A stretch of DNA of 64,000 nt from NCBI RefSeq assembly GCF_000801105.2, contig NC_079516.1, positions 22,295,043 to 22,359,042 on the forward strand. The letters are read 5' to 3'. The stretch is from Raphanus sativus (Eukaryota > Streptophyta > Magnoliopsida > Brassicales > Brassicaceae). The notes beneath the pieces are model-generated. The model was not told the DNA's origin. It ran no database searches and was given only the letters and a program-made list of their open reading frames with translations. The position numbers and the translations under genes are program-made. This document shows positions 23,555 through 36,576 of the stretch, one piece after another (within the stretch, counting starts at the first letter, position 1; each line of letters opens with the position of its first letter).

Positions 23555-24951
23555 CTAGATCATGACCCGCGCAACCGCGCGGGAATTAATTTTTTTTTAA
23601 CACATAGCATATATTCTATAGTAGTTAATACAATTTCAAGTTTGTATTTTGCAGAGATCGTAATTTTATACAATTTTGAGAATTTTTTCTTATTCTATAT
23701 TTGGTTTTGTTTTCTTTTGTGTTAGATTCTCAGAGTTTATCTCCAATTGTAGTGGTGATAGGTTTCATCAATTGTTTCTGATTTGTCTTTAAAACATACC
23801 AACAAAGATTTACCGTGCGGACACATAAAATTTTTATATTCATTAAATAATTTAAATGAAACTGTATTAATCTAAAAAATTATTAGATTTAATTTTTTTT
23901 TATTAATAGAAAAAAAATATTTAATTTGTATGCAAAAATCAAACTTAAACTAATAAAATGATTTTTTTAAAAAAAATTGTATAAATTCAAGTGCCGTCAA
24001 ATTATACAATCTCTAGTAATGTTCTTATAATATTCAATTCACTTATATAATTTGTTGGAAAAAGAAATCGAATAATGAGTTTTATTTTAAATATCATGTT
24101 TTCCATTGTTATTTGTTATAGAGGAAATATTATTTTAATATTTAAAAATAGGATTATATCTTATTTTGGAGTTAATGAAAGCTACATGTTTTTTAAAGGA
24201 AATTATATAAGATTGGTGGATTGGTGATATATTATTAGAAAACAAAGTTATGTGATTTTAACTTTACTTCTTTTTTCGTATTTAGATGTAATCATACTTT
24301 CATATTTAGATGTAATTTTTATATTGCAAACATTTGGTGTATTCTTTGAATATAATAAAAGAGTGGGATTGTTATATTTCACTATAACCGTAACTATTAT
24401 TTGGATCCACCAATTATTTTATATATGTAATTGTTTGAAACCAGTGGAGACATTTAGATCTTCATCCATCATACTTTCATATTTAGATGTAATTTTTATA
24501 TTGGAGATATTTGTTGTATTCTTTGAATATAATAAAAGAGTGGGATTGTTATATTTCACTATATAAGTATGATAATGTATATTTAATTTATATAATAATG
24601 TATATTTAATTGATAGAATGCTGACTCGTTTTGGACTGGTCATTGGTAACCATTTTTGGATCCACCAATTCTTTTATATTTGCTCAATGATACACTCTAG
24701 CGAACTATCATATAACTTTGTTGATAATATACAGGGCGTTAAAAGTTTTGTCCATAATGTTAAAGGAAAGAATAGTTATAAAAAATGAAAAAGTTAAATG
24801 ATAGTTATGGTGGACTGAAAAGGTAAATGCGTGATAGTAAACTATTTTAGGAAAAATTTAAATGAGAGGTTAAACTATGAATAATAATGTGATGTCCAAA
24901 TTAAAAATCCACCTAGAAGAAGTTGTAATGTTTCTGTTTTAATAAGATAGA
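23555..24951 (-). mobile_element. Non-autonomous Helitron, 1.4 kb (minus)
   Basis: The minus-strand 5' end TCTATCTTATTAAAACAG is at 24951. The 3' end is CTAG at 23555-23558 on the plus strand, with hairpin CCCGCGC/GCGCGGG (23566-23583). Flanking bases are A on the left and T on the right, as expected. It has no coding capacity. A block of about 95 bp (AAAGAGTGGGATTGTTATATTTCACTAT and preceding sequence) is duplicated at about 24290-24390 and 24470-24565. Confidence 0.8.
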
Positions 24952-26219
24952 TATTACACAATATTTATGACTCAATATCTACCTCGTAAATTGATAGATT
25001 AAGTAGCTATTAATTATTTGATTATATGTCCCCTCACTTCTGCTTAACACCACATTTTTCCGGCGAGTAGCAATGAATTAATCTTTTGTACCTATGCCAG
25101 CATCTATTACCAATTTAACATCAAATTCTAAACAAAATCTCTCCTTAGTTGCCTCATAGACAAACCACTCCACATGGTTATAAAGTAATGAACTGGAATC
25201 AATTACAGATCACACAATTTTCAAGAAACATGAAAAGCTCATTCACTATGGTACATAAATCTCTGTACAACACAAAATCAACCAAACCTGAAAATCAGAA
25301 GGAGCTTAATAGAGACAAAAACTCGAATCTCAAATTCCGAAAACCGTAAGAAGCTGTTGGGTTGGTAGTGTCTTAAAAGTTAAAAGGTTTTTTCGCACCT
25401 CTGTTTTTTTAATTTATACTTTTATACTCCATAACTATATGACAAAACGGCTGATCTTGATGCGATTATTTAACTCTTCTTCTTCTCTACTCCATCACTA
25501 ATATATCATAACCAAAATTGAATAACAAAACATCTCTGTCAAGTCGTGGAAACATCAAATATTGTCTAGCTTACTTTGTACATTCTTTTTCGTCGACAAA
25601 AACCTCAAAGGAGGAAGCAGAAGCAGCTACAGTTTTCACAATGAGCTTCTGAGGGACCTGTAGAGTGTATATCAATGCAGGTAAGTGATCAACTTACAGA
25701 GATAAGTTTTGTTTTGGAGGCTAGAGAAACAAAAGTAAATACCCTTACAATGCTGCCCATTTTCCAGGTAAAGAATTGTTTCGTTCATTTGGTATTATAG
25801 AAAATGATATCTCCTATTTTAAAGGATATATTGACATAATTGTAGAATCATTATGTATCAAAGGAATATTCTTATTTTAGCTTTCAAAACTCAATTTTAT
25901 AATAATCATTATTTCATCCGTTTCATAAAAACTGTCACTTAGACACTTTTCATACATATTAAGAAAATTGTTGAAACACATTTATGTTTTCATTTATTAC
26001 ATTTGTTTAACCACTACTACTATCGTAAATAAATTATTTTATAATATCAATGCATTTGCAATTCATATTGAGCTAAAAAATATAAATTACATTAAAATTA
26101 TATAATGACATTTTGTGAAAGAAGAAAAAAAATTCTAAATTCAGACTTATTTAGAAACAAAGGTATTAGTCAAGCTAATACAATTTCTGGTTAGTTAAGA
26201 AAACTTCTCGGAATAAAAA
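24952..26219. other. Intergenic DNA, nothing recognised
   Basis: The region is AT-rich. A 66-codon frame at 25149-25349 has no recognisable features. It ends at the TATTG target duplication of the Copia element. Confidence 0.5.
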
Positions 26220-26224
26220 TATTG

Positions 26225-26410
26225 TGTTGTGAAACTAAGTGGGGATACGTGTTTCTTGTTATTAATCTCGATCAAGAGTCTTACATATATATATACATCA
26301 GGTCGTGTTTATCCTAAGTGGATAAGTACAACAGTCGATAAGCATTATCTCCTACGGTCGGTACGGTCCTGGTCGGTCCGGTTATGTCGATCACAATCTG
26401 GTACATAACA
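26225..26410 (-). repeat. Copia 3' LTR (186 bp)
   Basis: Defined by TGTTGTG...ATAACA ends, the TATTG duplication on its left and the polypurine tract on its right. Confidence 0.9.
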
Positions 26411-26423
26411 CTCCCCCTTGATC

Positions 26424-29290
26424 GACACATCCGGTACTGGTTCGTTGCATGCTTAATGTTGCCTCATTAAAACCTCTCCTGGAAAACCCCAAAACCAATG
26501 TGGCAAAATGGGAAACCATGGACAAGAAAAAGAGTACAACACATGAACTCCCCTTGATAAATGCATCACTGAAGATCTTTGGACGATGCATTCCTATCTG
26601 GTCGATGAGCTTCTTGTAATACTTTATAATTTCGCCGGCTTTCTGGAACTTCTTTTGGACATGGTAAAGACGTGCACCTTTGATGCTGACCACTCGACAA
26701 TGTCTTCATGTTCTGGTCGGATGGATGATGCTCAATCAGTACTCGGATAGTACTCGACCAGTACTTGGATGTACCTCTATCCTGCGATTAAATCTTTCTT
26801 GCAGGTCCTCTCATGTCCCACGGTTCCTCTAGTCTCATGGCTTTGCCATACCGTGGACACTTTCATTTTATTATTGACTCAGACATTGTTCTGGTCACTA
26901 TCTCTGGATGATGTCTCATGACTTCTTTCATTTTATCGTAGACAATGCTATGTTTTCGAAAACATACATGTTAAGTCATAGACCTTGTCATCACACGCCA
27001 ATATACTCATATATGGCTAAGGTTTCTAGTCCCATCATATTCTGTCCAAAATCAATCGATAACTTGTATCATTGAAATCATTGAACCATTGAACCATTGA
27101 ACCTCTCTTTAGGTTGGTTTGGTATAAACATAAACACAAGGAATTATAATATCCTCTATAAGGATCTATGGACTGATTGTACTAAGTATTTTCTTAGTCT
27201 ATCATTTGCAGCTGCCTTGTTTCAGTCCATGAATAGTTTAGGAACAAAACTATTCTATGAGAATTTCTTTTCTCATCTTTTTGATATTCTTATCATTTCT
27301 TTATCGAGTGATCAACATGCTGCTTACTACATTTCTTTCTTACTTATATCCAGACATTTATCATTTTCGAATTTATAGTAGCATCCACCACATAGGAGTA
27401 CATCTCCTTATAATCTGTTCCTTAGTCTTTGTGTGTATCCTTGTGTAATCAAGCCATTCTTTGAATGCTGTAAATAGAATATGAACACCTTAGTCCATGT
27501 CTCACGATTTCTTCTTCTTTTCCCACACATGACCTATTTTTCACTGGTTTTATCTTATCAGATGGTGTTTCTATATATGGCCAATACACCCATCTCTTTT
27601 ATAGATTCTTTGAATCTTTCTTTAAACCCCCACGGTTTCAACCTTTTAATCTATGAATGCATTCTTGTATTCACGTGGGTTCTGATCCTCGCTTATATAT
27701 TTTAAACTCAAGTGCTATTTCCTTATGCATCTTTATCTTTTATGTGTGTATGTGTCGACACTCTTTTATATGTATGGTTCCATTGTGTTCCAGACATGAA
27801 CTAATCGATTAGAGATTTCATTCTTACTAAGAACCTTCATTACCTTGCAATTTGGCGTCCCAAACTACAAGGTCTGGTACCTTAGATGTTTAGCTGCGCA
27901 GCCTTATCTCAATGTCTGGTCTGGTTTCCCTTATGACCTCGGATATGTCATTTCTATGCACCTTTCTTTTCATTTCCAAGGTTCCTTATCTTATGGAACA
28001 TATTGGTCTATCTTTAGACTCTATAGCAACTTGATTATGTCTCTTCTAGGACATTAATTTCGTGGTGCTTAAGCTGGTATGACTTAGTCATTCTTTTTCT
28101 TTACTTTTCGGGTCTAATCTGTCTGGCATTCTTTTAGCTAGCTTTGTATGATCTTTCTTTGGACGTCTTAAATCATATTCTCTGGTCCGAGGATCTTGCC
28201 AAGACAAGGATGGTTAATACCATTACATTTCTTTATACTTGTACCAGCTTATTTCTTTCTCCCCCTGATGTTGGATAGTTGGATTTAATCATGCAATCCG
28301 TAAACCTGGCCTTAATCTGATCACCCATATTTGGCTCAAGGTTTCTTATAAAATCGTGGGAGAAAGCATTCTCTTATCCAACATATATTTCCAATCTTAT
28401 CTCATCTTCTTATGAGGTTCCATCCTAGACGGCACATATTATTGTGGTGGTCTATACATAATCTCTTAGGATAGTCTATGTCTGGATCATGACCCTTTAT
28501 CATTCTTAGATGGGAATATCTATACTCACTTTATATAGCCTGATGCATATTTTTATTACATGTAAATCCATGTGTTCCCAAGCATTAGCTAGTGATCTTT
28601 GTATCACAAAGAATTCGGCCAAGTTCTATCATGGTCATAGACCATGTCACTCGGATTTTTAGTGTTGTTCATGGACCACGAGAGTGTCATTTCTCCCCCT
28701 CATGAACATGCTATAAATATTTTAGATGCTTGGAACATTATAGCCTATTGAGTTTCCCTTATGTACATGTTACACAAGGTGAGATTCTATGGGATAACTC
28801 TTTTGTGCCTTTTTTCGATATCAATCTTTGCATCAATTTTAAAGACCTGGATGGCTAGTCCAGTCATGCCATAAAGTGTATAAAATTTTGTGGTCAACCT
28901 ATCTGGTTACCTAGGCCTTTTGCCTTTATCATACTGATCTTTTAGCATAGTTTAGATCAGTTGGGAGTACAGTCTCGACCATTTTTATGCCTTGGGCGAT
29001 TTTTACTTTCTTTATAATCTTAAGGAATTTATATTTGTTTTGCCCATTGGTTCAATGTGGAAACCATTCATTTTCAAAATTTTATAACTCAAATGGGTCT
29101 TTTATTTGGGTGAATAATTCATGCTCCCTTTAGGCAATGCCTTTGGTCGGATAATTTTAATTACTATACTCTTTTTAAAAAAAAAATCATTTGTCATTTA
29201 TCATTCAAGAAATTATCAAGCAAGTCAAACATGATAATATAAAACTAAAACAACTCTTATTATATAAAAAAATAAAACAAATCAAAACAT
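26424..29290 (-). pseudogene. Degenerate Copia pol region
   Basis: About 2.9 kb between the gag remnant and the 3' LTR with stops in every frame. Short plus-strand frames here (for example 27097-27705) are T-rich accidents. A few minus-strand words, such as NGFHIEPMGK near 29050, vaguely resemble Copia pre-integrase sequence, but no catalytic motif survives. Confidence 0.4.
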
Positions 29291-29294
29291 AAAA

Positions 29295-29962
29295 TCAGAA
29301 TGTCGAAATCTCGATTCTTAGGCAATGTATAAGCCCGACCACTCCTTTTATTATTCTGGATGTGGCTTCTTTGGATTCACCTTTATTCTCTCCAGTCTTA
29401 TTGGCTTCAGGAAGTCTCATCTCACTGGTTTTCTTTAGTATCTCATTATTCTTCTCAGCTTGTAATAGATACGAGATCAAATTCGTATAAGTGGTGAAGC
29501 ATTTTTTCTGTAGGTATATTGTAACAATAGATCCTTTGGATCAGCTGCGAGGAATGACTTTTCCAGTAAATCTTCCTCTGTTACCTCTTCACGACATAGT
29601 TTCAATTTAGAAACGATTTTGATTAGAGCTGAGTTATATTCATCTACGGACTTAAAGTTCCGAAATCTGAGATTTATCCACTCATGCATAGCCTTTGGTA
29701 ATAACACTATTGTGTATCTGGATTTTAACTCTGTCAAAAGGTCTAGAGGGTTCGCAATATTTAGATACTGATCTCTGAGATCCCCAGTGAGATGTTGGCG
29801 AATAATTGTTACTGCCCCATATTTTTCATTTTCAGTTGCATACTCGCCTTTGATGATACATCTGTCAAGTCCTCTTATCTTCAGGACAATTGCAGTGTTC
29901 ATGACCCATTTTAAATAATTATCTCCAGAGAGATTAAGGGCTTGATAATCCAAATTCGACAT
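29295..29962 (-). pseudogene. Copia gag (frameshifted)
   Basis: The ATG at 29962 opens 161 codons beginning MSNLDYQALNLSGDNYLKWV. This is the plant Copia gag type (UBN2/DUF4219), with YLKWVMNTAIVLKIRGL and FRNFKSVDEYNSALIKIVSK. After a frameshift near 29480 it continues as LISYLLQAEKNNEILKK. Gag would form the particle around the element RNA. No zinc knuckle was found before the frame ends at 29295. This is the only recognisable protein in the element. Confidence 0.75.
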
Positions 29963-31984
29963 CTGAAAATATAGATTTTAGAGTCTTATTATTTGACTTA
30001 TAATTGGATTCAAACAATGCATTTTGGTTCCTTTCAACCTTTTATTTATGCAATGTGATTTGGTTTCTTTCAACCATTTATTTATAATTCAATCCAATTT
30101 TTTTTAGTCAATATAGCAATGCAGGTTTTAGTTTCTTTCAACCTCTGAATTTATGCAATGCAATCCAATTTTTCTTTCAATCTAGCAATCTGATTTTCTC
30201 ATATGATCAATCAATTAAAAAAAATGTTTTATGATGCAACCTTAGCAATCATTGTCTACATGATCAAGATGAAAAAAAATTTAAATCAGATCAAATAATT
30301 GATTCTAGATGATTTAAAATATTATCGGATTCTAGAGAGAGAAAATAGGGTTTAGGGTTTCAAAAATATATGGTTTCATTTTTTTAATAATTATTTTCGA
30401 AACCATTATATGACTTAAAAAAATCAGATCAATCTTAACAATTATAGCATTTTTCTAATCTTCCAAAAGAAAAATGAAAAGTTTCCAGCAACTTATAAAA
30501 GACAATTTCTCAAAAACAGAAGTTTTTAGAAAATTTAATTTTGCATTCTATCAATCTGGAAAACGTTCAATTATGGTTTTAAACTAGTTTTACCAATCTT
30601 CCATTATTCTAAAACTAATATGGAAGTTTTCAGAAACCATAAAAAGTTAATTTTCACAAAACCGGAAAGTTTTGAAAAAAGTAAAATTTGCAACTTTGCA
30701 ATCTGGAAAAATCCAAAATTTTTCAAGCAATCTCCAATGATTCAACCAAAATCAGAATGAGATCCTAACAATAGTTTCTAGGTGATTCAAATAATTCAAA
30801 CAATCACACACTTTTTATGCACTTTTTCGGTATGAAAAATTTACACTATGACTATGTGATTAAAAACTAATCTGAAGAAACTACTTATATGGTTTCTTAG
30901 TTAGGATTTATCATGGTTTTTGGTGAATTTTAATTACTTTTTCGGAATTTATTTGAAGGGGTCAATTTCTGACCAGAAACCGAAAAATCGTTTTCTACAT
31001 AGTTCCCGACCAATGGGTCGGATTCTGATGATGGAAAACTAACTTTGGGAATTTTTAGGAGATTATCATGGATTTTAATTAATTTTTAGCTCATAATACA
31101 TAATAGGTCATATTTAGGGTTTTAGTTACTTTATAGATCAATAGATCAAGCTGTGAGATTCAAAACCATTAGGGTTTCGAGTTTAATTGTTAGAAACAAT
31201 CTCTGTTGGACTTGAAAGCTCCAACTTACTCAAAGGATTTTGGGATCTATTATCTTAGGGTTTAGGGTTTTGCAAATTTTAATAGTCTTAAACATTTATC
31301 AATACAACCAAATTCAGTATGGGTTCTCTTTTAAATTTCAGAATTTTAATTACCTAAACTTTGATGTTTGTAGAACCGGACCACCGAGAGCAGGAACGAG
31401 TCGGATCGCGAACTGCATGACCGGAACGGATAAAAAATTGGTCGCCTCTTCTTAACCTCCAATTGGGTTGAATGAAATTTATGAATCAAGGGTTTGATCT
31501 TGGTTAGACCTTAAACACAAGAGTCAAAAACAAGTTAAAATAATGATCAAACACAAATTGTAAAACAAAAGAGGAGATTAGAGTTTTAGGGTTTCTGGCG
31601 GCGCTTATTGAAATAGAGCGTGAAAGCGCGTCTAAGATCGGATCGACACAAGGTTTACGGTGATCTGTTCGTCTCGTCAAGAGCTTCAATTTGATATATT
31701 ACGCGTCTTCTGGTTCTTCAGGATTGAAGAGATCGATCGATTTGAAGTTTTCGCCAAAATTAGGGTTTTTAGGGTTACTGGCGGCGCGTATTGAAACAGA
31801 GCGTGAGGGAGCGTCCGAGATCGGATTGACACGAGGTTTACGGCGTTGGATTCGTTTCGTCAAGAGCTTCGATTTGATATGTGGCTCGTTGTCTGGATCC
31901 TTACGGTTGGAGAGATAGAGCGATTTTAAGATGCGCCATTTTTAAGGTTTTTGGTGGTTTTGGGTAGCTCGGGTTTTGGAAAAC
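29963..31984 (-). other. Long untranslated leader of Copia element
   Basis: About 2 kb separate the primer site from the gag ATG. It contains TTAGGGTTT words and a tandem duplication of about 115 bp, starting at 31588 and 31771 (AGGGTTxCTGGCGGCGCxTATTGAAA...). No protein is recognised. Confidence 0.55.
31588..31885. repeat. Direct duplication in Copia leader (183-bp spacing)
   Basis: The copies at 31588-31700 and 31771-31885 share GGCGGCGC, GAGCGTGA, GATCGGAT, CACGAGGTTTACGG-like sequence and GTCAAGAGCTTC. They differ at several bases, so they are older than the LTR pair. Confidence 0.8.
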
Positions 31985-32001
31985 GTATCGTGCTGATAAC
32001 G
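31985..32001 (-). promoter_or_regulatory. Copia primer-binding site
   Basis: On the minus strand CGTTATCAGCACGATAC directly follows the 5' LTR. Many plant Copia elements carry TATCAGCACGA-type sequence at this position. The priming tRNA was not determined. Confidence 0.55.
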
Positions 32002-32187
32002 TGTTGTGAAACTAAGTGGGGATACGTGTTTCTTGTTATTAATCTCGATCAAGAGTCTTACATATATATATACATCAGGTCGTGTTTATCCTAAGTGGAT
32101 AAGTACAACAGTCGATAAGCATTATCTCCTACGGTCGGTACGGTCCTGGTCGGTCCAGTTATGTCGATCACAATCTGGTACATAACA
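32002..32187 (-). repeat. Copia 5' LTR (186 bp)
   Basis: One visible difference from the left copy. Followed by TATTG at 32188-32192. Confidence 0.9.
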
Positions 32188-32409
32188 TATTGATATATTT
32201 ATGGTTAGTGTGATTGAAATCAATTAAGCTGATGTAAGCTACATTAAATTAATGGGAATTGCATTGATTTTAAAAATATTTTGTGGAACAATGATGACAT
32301 TAATTGTTGGTTCCAATCGGTTACTTTCAAAAAGATAACATTATATTAAATTAATTAATTCAGCGGCATTCACTTATAATTATAAAGATGAATTAACTGT
32401 TATTTCCAA

Positions 32410-32871
32410 GGAGAATTTTCAAAAATACCACTTTCAAGATACCATTATTCATCTTTACCACCACTAAAGACACATTTTCAAAAATACCTTATTTATTAAA
32501 ATGGTAAAAACTCTTATATCTTTATTTTTATATGCTTTTCAAAATTCTAATCCCAAATTCTAAATTCTAAACCTCTAATTCTAAACCCTAAACCCAAAAT
32601 CTTCAACTCTAAACCCTAAACCCTAAACTATATACCCTGAATTCAATATCCTAAACCCTAAAGTCTAAACTATAAACCCTAAATCCTCAACTCTAAACCC
32701 TAAATCCTCAACTCTAAACCCTAAACTATATACCTTAAACTCTAGAACATCAAATCTAAACCCTAAATCCTAAACCTTCAAATCTAAATCCTTCATTAAA
32801 AGTAGTGGTAAAAGTGGTTAGTGTAAATATGAAAAGTGGTACTATGAAAATGGTATTTTTGGCAATTTCTC
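32410..32871. mobile_element. Mutator-like miniature element with telomere-like core
   Basis: Terminal inverted repeats of about 45 bp (left from 32410, GGAGAATTTTCAAAAATACC; right ending 32871) are imperfect but clearly related. They are flanked by 9-bp duplications TATTTCCAA (32401-32409) and TATTTCGAA (32872-32880), one mismatch. Nine-base duplications and G-starting ends fit Mutator-like elements. The core (about 32560-32790) is a run of degenerate CCCTAAA-type words. No transposase is present. Confidence 0.7.
32560..32790. repeat. Interstitial telomere-like (CCCTAAA) repeats
   Basis: Roughly 20 copies of CCCTAAA or one-base variants (CCTCAACTCTAAA, CCCTAAACTATA), some in 20-25-bp higher-order units. 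They lie wholly inside the Mutator-like element, so they probably moved with it rather than marking an old chromosome end. Confidence 0.8.
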
Positions 32872-32932
32872 TATTTCGAAATTGTATTTATGTTTTAATA
32901 GATTAGATGATATGCTACTAGTATAAATTATA

Positions 32933-33921
32933 CTAGATCATGATCCGCGCGTCCGCGCGGATTTATTTTTGATTCACATATTTTATATACACGTTGTATA
33001 TTATTTAAGATTTATAATATAAAAAAAAAATAAAATAACCCGGATCCAAAAAAAATCAACCCAGACCAAAAAATTTGAAATACCTACTTAGATCCAAATG
33101 TTGAGGACTCTAAGAACTCATACGTGAAATGAACAGATTTATATCCGACCCAGTAAGCTAAATTCCAAACATAATATCTTTTATTATATTTTTAATTCAT
33201 TTTGTTGGGTTGGTGAGATTTACTATTTATTCGGAAGATTTTTGGCTAACTTAATGGTATATATTTGTAGGTTTCTTTTTTCTGAACAGGAAAAAAAATA
33301 AAAATAAAAATTTGGTTTTTGATTAAATTTATCTTATATAACAAATTGTTGCTATAAATAATTTTTATAAAAACTAATTTGTAACAGTAATATCATTTTT
33401 GTTATAAATTAGAATATGATGGTTTATAGATTCAAAGTATAAAGTTAGTTGTCTTCATAATATTGCTAATATTGATAGATGTAAGTTAATGAATACAAAC
33501 AATATATTGTATTATTAGTAATCTGTCGTATAGTATTATATGTTAGTAGATGTATTATTAATAATCTATCTTATAGTATAATATGTTAGTGGATGTATCA
33601 AGCTTATAGTAAAATGTATGCAATATAAGGAAACATGCATAGTTGATATAATAGTAAGGTAAGAATTGAAAAACTATGATAATGGTTGATATTAATTATT
33701 TATAAAAAGGCATGTCTAATGTATGCAATATAAAGAAACATGCGCAGTAGATATAATAATAAGGTAAGAAGTGAAAAACTATGGTAATAGTTGATATTAA
33801 TTATTTATAAAAAGACATGTCTAATAATAAATAGATTAATATAACATTAATTACATAAGGTCCAACTTTAAAATCCACCTAGAAAAAGTTGTAATGTTTC
33901 TGTTTTAAATAATAAGATAGA
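32933..33921 (-). mobile_element. Non-autonomous Helitron, 1.0 kb (minus)
   Basis: The 5' end TCTATCTTATTATTTAAAACAG is at 33921 (minus). The 3' CTAG lies at 32933-32936 with a perfect 8-bp hairpin ATCCGCGC/GCGCGGAT (32943-32962). Flanking bases are A and T. Both ends closely match the 23555-24951 element, so the two belong to one family. Internally, a block with GTATGCAATATAAxGAAACATGC and AAAACTATGxTAATxGTTGATATTAATTATTTATAAAAAG occurs twice (about 33615-33715 and 33720-33820). Confidence 0.8.
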
Positions 33922-34216
33922 TGTCTTAATGGTTAGTTGTTAATTTGGGCTGCAAGTGGGCGGTTTTGATGAGGGGTGGGTAAAAAATTGAAGTGAACTA
34001 AACGAACCAATCCAGACAAACTCAAAGCGACCCATACCAAACCAGTATAGTCCTAACCGTTCAGTTTGAGATTTTACCAATCCAAATCGTTTGGTTTGGT
34101 TCGGTTGTAAACCAAACCAAACTGAAAAACCAAAGTGTTTATTTAATTAGATCAACTAAATCTACTAGTAATAATATGATTTAAGATATGTAACAATTTA
34201 ACCTGAAAACTAAACA
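33922..34216. other. Spacer between two Helitrons
   Basis: Short intergenic stretch with AAACCAAACCAAACTG-type words (about 34020-34130) and no gene. Confidence 0.5.
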
Positions 34217-34901
34217 TCTATCTATTATTATAAAGAAAAAGTGTCTCTCTTCCTACCAAAAAAAAAAGAAAAAGTGTCTCTCTTCTTATGCTGCCAGCGC
34301 AACAAATAGAAGCAGGAGGCTTCGACACCTGTCCACTTTAGTAAAACGATGCTGTTCATTTACGATTGTTGTTAATATTTGTGGGTTCAGTGTTTGGGCT
34401 TTCTGTTAACTCAGAAATTCGAGTCCAAAGGCAATCAAACGCTTATCAGATTCCTCGACTTCACGGCAAATTTTAGAGTTCATCATCTTCTTAAATCTCC
34501 GACAACTCGTAACCTCTTTTATAATCCTCTGAAACGTCAACACGTAACCCTAATATGTTTGGCTCATCAATTTTTTTTTTTGGCTCATCAACTTCTTCTC
34601 CAACCTCTAACCTTTGCCGTATTAGGCTCTACAAATCCTTCACTACTTATTTATTACTTAACGTTACACACTTTCTGTGCGATTCTCAAATTCTAATACT
34701 ATCAATAGTGATGCAGAGTACACCCTAATCTCATCGCTCTCCTCACTTTTTTGCTTATTTTTTCTATTCAGCTTTCAAACAGATGTGACTAGAACCATAT
34801 CCATTCGGTTGACCGAGCTAACCAGTATCTTCGAGTTACAATTGACTTCGTCCAGCTAACGGAGAGCGGTGGAGACAGGCCGAGAGCGGCGGAGTTCGGC
34901 G

Positions 34902-34989
34902 GAGAGGGACGGAGCAAGCGGCAGAGAGGGACGGATCAAGATGCGGAGAGGGACGGAGCAAGGGGCAGAGAACGACGGAGCAAGCGTCA
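34902..34989. repeat. 22-bp minisatellite, 4 copies
   Basis: Units GAGAGGGACGGAGCAAGCGG+CA, with small changes, start at 34902, 34924, 34946 and 34968. The block is GC-rich and lies inside the Helitron. Confidence 0.9.
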
Positions 34990-35804
34990 GGCAGATCAAG
35001 ATGGATATCCATGGAGCAAGTGACGGAGAGTGTGAAGAGAGAGATATCAAAAGCAATTTCTACAGTTCAACATCTCACATGGGGGTCGATAGGCTCTGGG
35101 ACATGGTGAATTTACAAGATCTTCAATCTTTTTTTTTTATTTGTTTTTGTACGAAAAAAGGGAATGCAGGAGTGGTTTAAGTTGATTTCTTTTTGCAAAA
35201 ATTAGGTACTTGCTTTCGAAGTTTCTGTAAATGGAAGGATGGAAGTTGCAGGGAGGAGGCTGACATGGCTGCATAGCTTCTCATGAGGCTGTTGCTCAAA
35301 TTAGATAGTATCAAAGCGGAAGGGAAATCCAGAGTACAATGATAACGCAGAGGTTAATGTTTCATATCCTGCATTCTTCATCTGTCTGCATCAACTATGC
35401 TTACACCAAAAGAATGTCAACAACAATGGTAACGATAAGAATGAGGTATTTATGACTAATGTGTTCTGAGGCTTTCGGATTAGTTGCAATGACATATGAT
35501 CAGTGACTTTGGTAGATATACATTGGGATTCTGTTAAGTGATCATTTGTTTGTATGAATTAGTGGAATGGCTAAGACTGTTGAGAAATATAGAAAACATA
35601 GTTATGCAACAATGGATCCAAATCAATAAGCTAAAAACTTGCGTGGATTACCCTCTCTCTATATATATATATAGATATGAATTGTCAATGATTAACCTCA
35701 ACTTTAAGATTTTGCTTAATTTATTCTCTTAGGTGACTGGAGAAGTACGAAGACTACTTGAAGCTCAGATCAAGAGTTGAGGTCCTACAACATTCACAAC
35801 AGTA

Positions 35805-36385
<581 letters not shown>

Positions 36386-36576
36386 TGAGATTTATGTTAG
36401 ACCTGGGGACAAATGCTGTTATTCGATAGGAGCAGCAAACAATAATCACTACGGAAGCTGGTATACAAGCAACTTTCTAGCTCTCCTGATTACAAATAAT
36501 GTACTCAGCTAGATATATATGTGCTCTTGATTGATCCAGGAGAAAGAATAGATGGAGATGCTTCCGTTCCAGATTT

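Larger units (their letters stand above)
26225..32187 (-). mobile_element. Copia-type LTR retrotransposon, pol-less, 6.0 kb
   Basis: Two 186-bp LTRs at 26225-26410 and 32002-32187 begin TGTTGTG and end ATAACA. They differ by one base by eye (near 32158). The target duplication TATTG lies at 26220-26224 and 32188-32192. On the minus strand a putative primer site follows the right LTR (31985-32001), and a purine-rich GATCAAGGGGGAG adjoins the left LTR (26411-26423). A gag remnant lies at 29295-29962. The rest, 26.4-29.3 kb, shows no readable protease, integrase or reverse transcriptase. The LTR identity implies recent movement, so enzymes from a relative were probably used. Confidence 0.85.

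Noticed and set aside
27097..28057. Several plus-strand T-rich frames (hydrophobic peptides)
   Set aside because: They lie antisense to the decayed Copia pol region and look like membrane proteins only because the strand is T-rich.
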